Of a stretch of 64,000 nucleotides of DNA, positions 9,192-20,200 are shown piece after piece (the first letter of the stretch is position 1; every line of letters starts with the position of its first letter). The stretch spans positions 372,001 to 436,000 of the forward strand of contig JAKLMB010000004.1 of the NCBI GenBank assembly GCA_022813625.1, read 5' to 3'. Made by a program: the position numbers and the translations under genes. Below the pieces are notes generated by a model that saw only the letters and a program-made list of their open reading frames with translations, had not been told where the DNA came from and searched no databases. Source of the stretch: Aaosphaeria pasadenensis (taxonomy: Eukaryota; Ascomycota; Dothideomycetes; Pleosporales).

Positions 9192-11277
9192 GACGGCAAG
9201 GACGATAAAGGTGAGGGCGAGGGCAAGAAATAAAAGTCCGATCAACCGTTGTTCGCACTATTGCTTTACTAAAAAGTATGGACATGTGTTAATTGGTGGG
9301 GAGGCGGGGGAGACGAAAGTCTTGGGCATCAGTATGTTTCTCTTTTCTCGCCGGATTATCTCTCATGTTTTGGGTTTCCAGCGAACATTTTCCGTTCCGT
9401 TCCTCTTCGACCGTGTTTTAGTATCCGGGATCGGCGCACGAGGACTGCGTATGCGCTTTGTACAAAGTTATGATTAGGATTATCTGGCGCAAGCAATAGC
9501 AATATTAGTTCGAATAATAGTAGTAATCACAGATAACAGGATGAGCTTTTCACAGTTGTGCATATCAGGCATACTAAAGCTCCGTGCCGATCGATCGTGA
9601 TGCAAAGGTCACGAGCAGCCAAAGAACATCAATCAATGCTGCATCAGAAGGCAAAGGTCCACAAAACAACACTCCAGGTGTGCAGAGCGGCGTTGCGGGC
9701 TAAAGATGTCGCGGCTTTTCCGTCACATTGTTAGCACAACCCCAGTTGTTCCGAGAGGAGAGGAGGCTCCCCCAGAAGGACCAGCGACAACCCACTACCC
9801 CGACCTCGTTGATCCGACCCCAGAACGAGGGAGAGTGTTGGGAATGCAGAGAGAGAGAAAAAGGACGCCACATAACATCCAACTGCAATGATCTGAGATA
9901 GCCGAGTGGTTCGCACCAAGGGCCAGCGACCAGACATGACAACCCAGGTACCCTAGTGATGGGAAAATAGCTGCAAGAGATCGGCACAATCATGGACCGG
10001 ACGCTGGCGGGGCTAGACTTGTGGGCGTGCAATTGCTAGGACAGCCTCGTCCGGTTGGAAACATGGAAGCGATTTCACCCGCGCGCCAGAAGCAAGAGCT
10101 GCGGAAATACCTCTTTCGTGGTTGGGGGTTTGGGGGTTGGGGTAATTACGAGGTGAAAGGATGGTGAATGTTTTGCTAAGAGTTGTACGGGATACCGTAC
10201 CAGACCGAGCCGGATGGAAAAGAGAGGGGTATAGCGTCGCCGCCTAGCTAAGGGACAAGAAAACGAGAGGGAAAACCATGCGGCTGCACATGATGTGTGC
10301 AGTGTTCAGGACATGCATCCTGCAGTTGGAATTGCGCGGCGTTTGTTGAAGTACGTGGGCGGGTGGATACTACTAGTTGTTAACTTATCCGTCCGTCTAC
10401 AGCCATTTCGTTGGTACATGCTCCGTATACTAGGAGGAACGAAAACGCCCAAAGGGGGTTTTGTAGATAGTTTGTGTAATGGAATTGGTGGTTGACATAG
10501 GAGACGAGTGGATAGGAAGAGTGTACTTGCTGTGTCTGTGTAAAATAGGTGTGCGGAGAAGTACACTCTTCCCTCTCTCAGCCTCTCCCCCCCCTTCTCT
10601 CCTCCGCTCACCCCTCCGAGAAGACCCCCGCTTTTGTAAACACCATCTCCCGCTGCGTCATGACCACTCACACACTTTATTACACACGCGCTCAACTAAA
10701 CATTTCATCTGTTACTAGTTAATAGGTACCTACCTAGGTAACGGAGTACTGCGACTTACTTCGTAGTTAGTATCTACTCGTGCTATTCCACGGCCGTGCC
10801 TCCCATTGCCTATTTTCCTTTCCTCTCCTTGTGAAGTCGCGTGCTAAATTGACCTTCAACACCTAAAAAACCCCCCTCCCCTTGGCCGACCTTCTCTCTC
10901 TCAATAACATGCTCCCTCCTATTCACTCAATCTCTTTCTCCTCTACCATCTCAGTCCAACTTTTTACTTCGCCGTAGACGACCGACCATTCTCCTAACCC
11001 TTCCCTACCTACCTACTTAGCCATCGCGAAACTCCACATCTGCTTCCCTTTTGCGCGCCTAATCCAACGTCATAGCAACGTTGCGCCCCCATATTTCTGG
11101 ACCCATAACCACCTCACACGCTCGCACACTGGCTACAATTGCGCCCGGAACATCTCCCTGACCACAATAAGAAGATTTTCCGTCTCCTTTCGGGGGAAAT
11201 CGCATTACAGTCCAAATCCTTCCAATTCAACCCGTTTCGCAACATCTCACAGCGTCGTCGTACATACACAACACACA
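9192..11277. other. Gene-free stretch upstream of glycerol kinase
   Basis: About 2.1 kb with no supported gene. It includes CT-rich tracts (10560-10625 and 10860-10990) typical of fungal promoter/leader DNA, the palindrome TACCTAGGTA at 10731-10740, and an ACGGAGTAC motif just after it. A long 5' leader for glycerol kinase is likely in the last few hundred bases. Confidence 0.5.
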
Positions 11278-13195
11278 ATGTCGATAGAAAACACGTCGGC
11301 GGCGACGACTAATGCGCAACCAAAACCAAAGGAAGACTTCGTTGGCGAGAATGGAGACTCCGGTGTGCAACTCGACGAGGAGAAGTTAAGACAATTCTAC
11401 ATCGGCGCGATAGACCAGGGCACGACGAGTACGAGGTTCATCATCTTCGACGGGTTAGGAGAGCCGGTCGCGCAGCATCAGATTGAGTTTACGCAAAAAT
11501 ACCCCCATGCAGGGTGAGTATGACAATCCCATCTTACCCCAACACCAGACCGATCACCAATTCGAGTCACATGGTCATGCTTCATCTTCTTCGATTGGTA
11601 CAATTGCGCGCCCTCGTGCGCCAACGAAGAACCAGAGAAAGAAGACAATTACGTCTAATAGGGAGTTCGGAGTGCTCACCAGCAACACAGATGGCATGAA
11701 CATGATCCGCAGGAGATTGTCGATTCCGTAGATCAGTGCATAGAGTTAGCGACGCAAGCATTCCTTGGCCAAGGCCACGACATATCAGACATCAAAGCAA
11801 TCGGCATCACCAACCAGCGAGAGACGACAGTGGTCTGGGACACCAAGACTGGCGAACCTTTACACAATGCGATCGCGTGGCCGGACACGAGAACCAAGGG
11901 TCTGGTCCGTGAGATGAAGGAGCGGGAGGGCGCCGGCGAGCTGCAGGACATATGCGGCCTCCCGCTTTCCACATATCCATCATCGGTCAAGCTCGTGTGG
12001 CTCCTGAACCATGTGGAAGCTGTCCGCCATGCTTATGAAGAGGGTCGCCTTTCCTTCGGCACCATCGACACATGGCTGCTATACAAGCTCAACGGCGGCA
12101 AGGAAAGAGATATCCACGTAACGGATCCGACTAATGCCTCCCGAACCATGTTCATGAACCTCCATACCGTGAAATATGACGAAAAACTCCTAAAATTTTT
12201 CGGCGTCGAAAAGGACAAAATCAACCTCCCCAAGATCGTCCCCTCCTCTTCGGCCACTGAGTTCGGATCGCTATCCTACGGCATCCTCAAGGGCATCCGA
12301 ATTGCAGGGTGCCTGGGAGACCAGTCCGCTGCGCTGGTGGGCCAGCAGGGCTTCTCGCCGGGTTCCGCGAAGAACACCTACGGAACCGGATGTTTCCTGC
12401 TGTACAATGTGGGCGAGAAGCCTGTGATATCGCAGCACGGCCTGCTCGCAACCATCGCGTACGACTTCGGCGGCAACCGGAAGCCCGTGTACGCACTCGA
12501 GGGCAGTATCGCCGTCGCCGGCAGTGGTGTCAAATTCCTCATGAACAACCTCGGCTTCATCACGCACTCGCACAAGATCAGCGATCTGGCCGAGAGCGTG
12601 GAGAACAACGGCGGGTGCGTCTTCGTCACGGCGTTCAGTGGTCTCTTCGCGCCGTACTGGATCGACGACGCGAAGGGTACCATTTTCGGAATCACGCAGT
12701 ATACCGAACGGGGTCACATCGCTCGCGCGACATTAGAAGCCACATGCTTCCAGACTAAGGCGATTCTCGACGCCATGGAGCTGGACAGCGGTCACAAGCT
12801 CGCCGAGTTGTCCGTCGATGGTGGTATGAGTAATTCGAACCTAACTATGCAAGTAAGTCGTGTCCCGAGTGTTTATGTCCTCCATACAGACCATCCAACT
12901 AACCTTGCCTTTCCCCCTCTGCTAGACGCAAGCAAACATCGTCGGTATCGTCATCGACCGACCCGCCATGCGCGAGACGACCGCCCTTGGCGCCGCCATT
13001 GCCGCTGGCTTCGCCGTCGACATCTGGAAGGAGTTCGACGAGCTCAAGGAAATCAACCAGCGGGGCCGCATGATTTTCGAGCCCAACATTTCCAAGGAGG
13101 AATCATCGCGCATGTTCAAGAAGTGGAGCCGCGCCGTGGAGATGTGTCGGGGCTGGTTGGACACTGAAGAGGTTAACGAAGATTTTGATGATTGA
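11278..13195 (+). CDS. GUT1: Glycerol kinase
   Basis: FGGY-family kinase converting glycerol and ATP to glycerol 3-phosphate, the first step of glycerol use. Exons are 11278-11513, 11691-12852 and 12926-13195; introns are 177 bp (phase 2, GTGAGT donor) and 73 bp (phase 0, GTAAGT donor). The spliced protein has 555 residues. After a ~40-residue N-terminal arm comes GAIDQGTTSTRFIIFD (phosphate-binding loop 1), then HAGWHEHDP across the first junction, GITNQRETT, AIAWPDTRT, TIDTWLLYKL, YGTGCFLLYN, the APYW-containing active-site block and the SVDGGMSNSNLTMQ signature. It ends with DRPAMRETTALGAAIAAG, which spans the last intron. In the catalytic block the usual Ala-Arg-Gly reads Ala-Lys-Gly, a conservative change. 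Splicing is supported by restored family sequence at both junctions. Confidence 0.95.
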
Positions 13196-13696
13196 ATGAT
13201 TGCTATGATCGATCGATTAGCTTCCGCCAACTTTTTATTTTGTTAATTTTCTTCTTCTTCTTCTTTCTTCACCCTCTTCTTTTTCACATTTTGGGACAGA
13301 GGATTGTGGAACATTAGGAATGAGAATCTCTTTCCCCAACTCCACCCCTTTCCCGTCACCTCGTCTTTGACTATGCGTTCATCGTTGCCTTGCAAACGAG
13401 TTACACATGATCCTCCATTCTTCGCAAAATCCCCTCCGCCCCCAAGCATCGAATTCGCTTGGCCTAAATTTACACCCCAAGAGTTAGTCCTCACGTAAAG
13501 TATACACATGGCCTGACCGATCAAGACAGGGTCTAGCAGGATACCACATGTCCCCATGCTGCGTGTCTCGCGGCATCGGGACAACCAGGCCTGGCAGCAA
13601 GTAGCAGTGATCGATACCCGAGGGACGACCCAGCGCATGCAGTCCATGGCCGGCCACGACTCCGCGTGAGACGGCGCAGAAGAGAGAAGAAGGCAG

Positions 13697-13726
13697 TGCA
13701 ATGCAATGCAATGTAATGTAATGCAA
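13697..13726. repeat. Pentamer microsatellite (TGCAA/TGTAA)6
   Basis: Six head-to-tail pentamers: TGCAA three times, TGTAA twice, TGCAA once. A simple repeat in non-coding DNA. Confidence 0.85.
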
Positions 13727-13878
13727 AGGCGAGCAGTGAGAAAGACAGGAAAAGACATTGGGAAGGTGGGCCTCCTATTCTCTCGAATCCCCCCTTCTCT
13801 CTGCCTGGGTCAGATGTATAATCTGCATTGGCCCAGTGACTTCATACGGCTTCGGCGACGGGGACCTAAACGGTGAGT

Positions 13879-13900
13879 GGCATGGCATGGCATGGTATGG
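13879..13900. repeat. Pentamer repeat (GGCAT)n
   Basis: Four units of GGCAT with one T variant, ending GG. A related ATGGT-type run occurs at about 19029-19059, also in gene-free DNA. Confidence 0.75.
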
Positions 13901-16900
13901 ATCGGTCCGGGTCGGTACGTCCCTTGGTCAATACTACATGATTGTAAGAAGACGGGGTAAGTATCGAGCAGGAAAGATTATTTCGTGGTGGTGTTGTGTT
14001 CGTATGTCATGGCTGGCCAGGTCCGAAGGACGTGAGTGAGCTTGCCACATCCGTACGGCACGGTACTTGGGAATAAGGAATCCGTCCGTGAATGGTAAGT
14101 GGTTATCCAAATATTGGGCCGGGGGCGAAGAAAATTGGCAAGGGAACGTTTGTTAATGAAGACATATCGACATGAACTGGGCCGTATATGGGGTTCTGTT
14201 GCTGATAGTATGAGTAGGCCAGGCTATAATGGTGGAAGTAGGAGGACGGATTAGTGATTGTTGTCGTGGCTGTGATTGGTCGGAAGATTACGTGCAAGAT
14301 GGAAGGCTACCACGCCACCCTATATTGGACATGTTCTTTCTCTACGACACCAGGTTTGGCCCCCGTTGCCTCTCACCCCCTTCCCAAGCATTTTTGGTTG
14401 GCGAGGTAAAGGGAAAATCAGAATTGGGTGATCATTTTCCTGTCAATCCAAGCGATGAAGAAGCGCACTTGCCTAGGTCGGCGATTTCAGGGGAGGGGAA
14501 AAGGACGTCGCTCGAAAGGGAACGATCCTTTAACGAACTCCAGATTTGACAACGTTTTGCCTGCCCTACCATCCTCCCGATAACCATATCTTTATGCGTT
14601 CCGCGTTCTGCCCCAAGTCCGGGATGACGTGCTCCGAGGCGTTCCAGAATGCATCCACAGTACGATATGGGATATGCCTAGAGCAAATTGGAATTCCTCG
14701 CGCCATCTCCGCAGGGCAGAGCAGGGCGCGACAGGGCAAAGCTGCGTTTACACAGAATCGAGTCGATCGATCCTGTCGTAACATATCAGCCGAGTCCCAA
14801 GGTTCTTATTTGTGGACGACGGACCAACGGCAGTGCAGAGAAAGAAAACAATATAAGTGAGAATAAAAAAGCACGTTAAACTGACGACCCCACGACTCCA
14901 GGACCGTGGATTTGAGCCTTCTAGGCCTATGGATTGTTCCGGTCCACATGGTGATCCTGTCATTTCGACCCTACCCACCCCTTCCTTTCGGCATTTTGCC
15001 GTGCCTCTGCACCGCAGACGAACGGACGACCGATGGGTGCAAGCTGGCTGCATGCTGTGCAGATACCAAGCTTCCGGGTTCGGTATACATCGATTGCATC
15101 TGATATTGCAGCCATCACAGGCAACGTGACGAGTAGATTCATCTTCCTGCACCGTGCTGCATGTTCCCACCAAGTCTTTGTGCGCTCAATCTCCACCTCC
15201 AGCACGGCGCATATTGCAATATTTACAAGGAGCGATGTCAAGTATACACACCACACACCCACATATATACATATATGTCCCGCATTAATTCGGTACCTGC
15301 CCTACCTTGTCACGTCGCCTCCTCGGATAGAGAGTTGATGGTGTCAGACGATACAGCTTGCATCGACTAGGAGGGGAGTCGGCGACTTACTCGCGCTCTC
15401 TATGTCCCTCTCTCTCCGAGCCTGACATGATCAAAGAAAAATTCCAAGGTCCATCATCGGCGCCGCTCGTGTTCTGTAAGCAGATCTATGTTCCTCGGAG
15501 CGTTCCCGCAAGCTATTGCGCAAGAAAACTCCACCATTCATTTCCCTCACACGTGGTTATGATACCACCGCAGGAACTACCGAATATAGATTAGTGGACC
15601 GTTAGAGCACGGAAAGAACTTTAGAAGGGCCTTGGAAGCTTGGTTCTGAGGCCGCAGGAGTCTCGCCGAGGAACGGTTTCGGAGGGACAACGTTAGGTGA
15701 TGATGCGTGCAGGTCGACGAGGGTTCGTGGGCTGAAATCCAAGTGAACATGCAGCAGGAGGTAGGAAGAGACAGGTACTCCGTACTTACCTACCTATGCT
15801 TAACAGGTGTTTTAAGCTCATATGCATGGCCGTTCTGGAGACCGTCCTGCGGAGATGGTTCCTTGTTCGAGGGAAAAATTAAGAGAACCCCAGGTTACAG
15901 GTTGCTGGAGTACCCGATTAGTTCGCGGAGGGAACACACCACCAAGTCTAATTCTATCCATGACATAGCACACCCACCCTAGACAGTGTACACAGTACAC
16001 AGTACACACAGACGCACACACACTCGCAGACACGATTCCGAGTTCCAAATGCACATACACCTTAATTAGGGCCAGTGCATACAGGCCCACATTACTGCTC
16101 CATCCCACGCGTACCAAATTTTCAACCGTTAAACGTGAATCCATGCCCGCAGATCAGCCCGCCCGAACGGAATTGGAGAATACGTCTGGTACTTGCTCAC
16201 CGACTGATTTACAATACTGTGCTCAGGGCTTAGGTACGGTACAGTACAGTAGAACAAGGTCACAGCAGGGTTGGCCTAGCCAACGGCTACTGGTTACTGA
16301 GACATGATTGATCTTGGACTCTACCTATCCGCCTACACCCACTTGTCCACGCCCATGGCTATGGCCACGGCTGTACACACGCCCCTTCGGCCCTGTCATG
16401 TTCTCTCTTTCGTCACCTCACCCTCTATCCTTTACAACCCAGTCACAAGTAGCCTTAGTAAAGAATTGTGCTCATCGGGCCAGTAGACTAACCGCACGTC
16501 GCCAAATGGGGGAGGAAGCCCTCCAAGTCAATCCCCTTCCCTACAGCCATATCTCGTCCACTTAAACGTCCGGGCTTGACTCTGACAATGCTGAGCCAGC
16601 GGCGCAAACATCTCCCTGTCCCCTATCTGCCCTTGCTCTGTATGAGTTGGAGCTCCAATCACCCAAAGATCGTGTGCATTGCAGTCACCAATTAGTCCCC
16701 ACGAGCTATTGCTTTGCCTCTGGGTAGCACTATAATATGGGTCGGCCCGCTACGCCCTGGGTACTTGCGAACAACTCCAACAATAGTCCTTTTCACTAAA
16801 CAAAACTACTCCTTCACATACTCCTACTACTACTTTGTATTCTCCACTCTAATTTTTTGGCAATCCTCCACTTCAAGACATACGACCATCAAACTTTCCA

Positions 16901-16959
16901 TTCCAAACATACATCCTTACGAACATACCTGTCATATCTAAACATATACATCATTCGAC

Positions 16960-17246
16960 ATGTGCGACCACAAGAGCGTAGAGTTCAAATGTGGTCACTA
17001 TCGATTCCTCGTCCTCGCCTGGTGCGTGACATACCAACGAACACATGTTAGATGTCCACGAAATATTACTGTCATGTGAGTTAGATACATTGCCGCCACG
17101 CCCACGTAAGAGAATCTGACTAACATTCGCCAAATAGGGAGAGAAGACTTGAGGAAAATTGCAGTGAGTACAGATAGATCTTTATTGAGCTCTTCTTGGG
17201 AAACTCGACTGACTTATTCACAGGCGAATGTAAAGACAGAGCATGA
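16960..17246 (+). CDS. Small three-exon Cys/His-rich protein (54 aa)
   Basis: Exons 16960-17075, 17138-17163 and 17224-17246 splice to 54 codons. Intron 1 (62 bp) has donor GTGAGT, branch CTGACTAAC and acceptor AAATAG. Intron 2 (60 bp) has donor GTGAGT, a CTGACTTA-type branch and acceptor CACAG. The frame stays open across both junctions and ends in TGA. The product has six Cys (2, 11, 22, 32, 47, 50) and three His (4, 13, 29), with CGHYR at 11-15, a WC pair at 21-22, RCP at 31-33 and a terminal Cys47-x2-Cys50. It has no signal peptide, so an intracellular zinc-binding mini-protein is likely. I recall similar short fungal hypothetical proteins with CGHY...WC...RCP...CxxC spacing, but this is memory, not a search. 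A TATAATA lies about 229 bp upstream. Function unknown. The second exon is only 26 bp. Confidence 0.65.
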
Positions 17247-20200
17247 TATAGCACTCGCTTCCTTCGCCTTCCTTCTTCAACGACTATCACTTGTATTGTA
17301 CTCTTTTTAGCAAGGCGCACATGGAAAGGCAGGAAAAGGCCAGAATACCCCCAGGGAAAAAAACATTTTTGTACTTTTGTAGACGAACGTACTGCCAAAT
17401 ATCTTGTCATTTTGCAATGATCTCCTTGTCTGTTTGCATTTGCGTGTTTGTTCAACGGCTGCAGGCGTCCGGTATCACTTTCAAGACGATTGCTCACATG
17501 CGGCGCCGAATGTCGCTCCTCACTGGTCCATCCACCTGCATGTAACCAGGATCTTTGCAGCGCAATTAGCAACCTCATCTTAGCAATTGTCCTCATTTAG
17601 CTCAACAACGATAACGGGCAGCAACATGGCGCGGTAGAAGCTGCCCACGACTACTCTGTACTTTGTTCAGGCCCTGACCTGCAGCCCAGGAGCATCAGAT
17701 TAGTACACGACATCTTCGGCCCCTGGGCGCTGTAACGTGGAAATCATACGTCACAGATTGGAAAGGAAAAAGCCATCGACCACGAATGCGCCAGACGCGG
17801 CGGCCCATGGTGGAGTCGTCGGTTACACAATGTACGACAGACATACATGTGCTGCTGCTATACTCCGTACCATGACGCGAACCTTTCCCTTCCGCGGCGC
17901 GGATGGTAGGCCGTATCTTAATACAGGCTGTTATTGCTGGAAAGGATAGTCGCCCTCGATTACTTACCCACCACCTCAAGAGTCACGCCAACGCAACTTG
18001 TCTACTCTCGATTCTTCCGGCGGAGAGATGAATTCCGCCCTGCGGAGAGGGGGCACACATCCCGATTTGCTGTTTGCATTGCAATTGAGGGCAGAAGCGG
18101 TTCAAGGGCATGCTTGTCCATCACATTTTGGGCTCAGCAAGCAGCAGGGAGATTCCGGACACACTCTCTCCCAAAGATCGCCGCATAAGCTTTTCAACTG
18201 CCATCGGCCTTCCCGCTGCTGAATCTGTCGAATTCGACCTGATAGAGCCCGGCCCGTCGACATGGGGGGGGGGACCTCACGATCATGCAATCGCAATCTA
18301 GGACTTTTCGCCAAACGATGTCCCTCGACATGCGAGGACGAAGAGATGGTGTACTACCAAGTCCACCCGTGCGCTATATGTGATACACCGCATATAACTG
18401 GACCATTTTATGGACAGTGTGAAATTTCCCACATCATCACGACACTAGCAGGAGCTTTTTGGTATGGTAGACATCAACCCATATCCCCCGATTGGCCTGT
18501 TTCATTTCAATTATTTCGGGCAAAATCTGGTTCACCTGCATCTCGCTCTGTTTTCGTGTCTCTCCTCTCCCCACTCCACCAGTATTTGTACACGAGACAG
18601 ACCGTAAATCCCCGTTTAGTGATTCGTGCTTTCTCGATCCGTGCGGTCTTGGAGATGGCTCATCACGAGGTATTGATCAAGTTATGACCTTCGCTGGGAC
18701 GCACTTACGACGACACTCAAGCTATGTTCTGCGCCTCATTACTACGACTACGATGAACCAGTCGCAACCATTGTAGGCGGCACCGGGTGCTCGCCCGAGG
18801 CCATTCAAATGCCGTTAGCTTTCCATGGCGAACTAGCATGGCTTATAAACAGCGGGCTGAGGATTATTTGCGAACGACCAGTAATAACGATAAGGTTCAA
18901 TTGGTGAATTTGAAAATGCCTTGCTAGCGGCGACGACGACCACCCTGGAGGATCAAGAAACCTTTGATGTATGGGCAATGCGTTCATAGCGCTTGTTCCG
19001 GCGCCGCGGCTATGCGAGGTTGTCTGTCCATGGCATGGTATTGGTATGGTATGGTATGGCCGGGCCACGTGGAGGCAGATCTCTCTCCTGAGTCTACCGT
19101 GCGTATTATCAGTCTTCCCTTACGAGGCGACCGAACCATCCTCGAATTGGGTTCGGTTATCCGGAATGGAAGGGGAGAGGGATTCACATGGCATTTCGGA
19201 CATTCCACAAAGCTACTAGAAGTCTTCTGGAACGTTGACAAATGACTCTTTCGCACCCTGTAGCATGAGATGAAACGAGTTTTACAGAACATATACCTTA
19301 AGAATACGTGGGTAGGTAGACACTCATTACTCGTACGACGAGATGGGCCAGTTAGCGCGTTCAACCCTGTCGATAGATTCTGATAACCATTCTCAGGCCC
19401 ACCACGTCAACACAACCATCATATGGACTCGAACCACGATCCTGGATAGTCATATGCAACGGCGTGTCTCGGGTCATCAGTCAAGAGCCGGACGGGCCGG
19501 TGACACATGCTCGTCCTTGCGCTCGGCTCGGGTCAAAGCCTTGTTCACTCGCCTCCAGTGTACAAGTATTGTATGTATGCCTGCTTGCCTGCATGCAAAT
19601 GTTGTCAGCAGATGGTCCTCCTCTACGCCTTTCCAACATGCCATCGACACCTGTAGTAGCAGGATTCCCTGTCCTATACATCTCCATGACCGGGCTCGAG
19701 ATTGGCTGTCCTCCCCCCTCCAGAGGCGAGAGCATCAGCAGAGCCTGCGAGTCTTTAATTGTTGGCCGTTATTGCTGATAATCAAGCTAATGACATTAAC
19801 CTCCCACTTATGCCAAGGATGTGCATCGAGCCAAAGATAGTCGTTGCTGGTGGTATTAGCCACGCGAGAACGTATCAACTCAATGGCTTGTGCCTTGCAA
19901 AAACAGCATGCCAGCTGCTGCTCACCACAATGAGCTATTCTCCACTTCCCATCATCACGACTGCGCTACTAGCCTCGTTATCATCATTACCCCGAAAGCT
20001 TACCCAAACGTGAGGTCAGACTTGACCTGCTAGGTAGGTGTTATTGGTTAGGGGTCTAATTATTCCAACAGACTGGAGACAGGCGGACCCGTGTAGACGA
20101 CGACCGTGCACCCTTACTTCTTCTGCTCAAGAGGAGCCAGGAGGTGTGAACTATAGGTGCACATGACAGGAATTCACCACCCCACTACCGAGTTTGCTAG

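Larger units (their letters stand above)
13196..16959. other. Gene-poor region
   Basis: About 3.8 kb in which I can support no gene. Short frames occur in all phases but none has a recognisable domain, signal peptide or consistent codon bias. Pentamer tandem repeats lie at 13697-13726 and 13879-13900, and a TACTCCGTA motif at 15776-15784. The right end carries a TATAATA at 16731-16737 that may serve the small gene at 16960. Confidence 0.5.

Noticed and set aside
9896..9906. Perfect tRNA A-box-like sequence TAGCCGAGTGG
   Set aside because: No B box (GGTTCRANNCC) follows within tRNA distance and no acceptor stem can be drawn.
19426..19440. Minus-strand B-box-like GGTTCGAGTCC
   Set aside because: The T stem pairs poorly, there is no A box upstream on the minus strand, and no acceptor stem forms.
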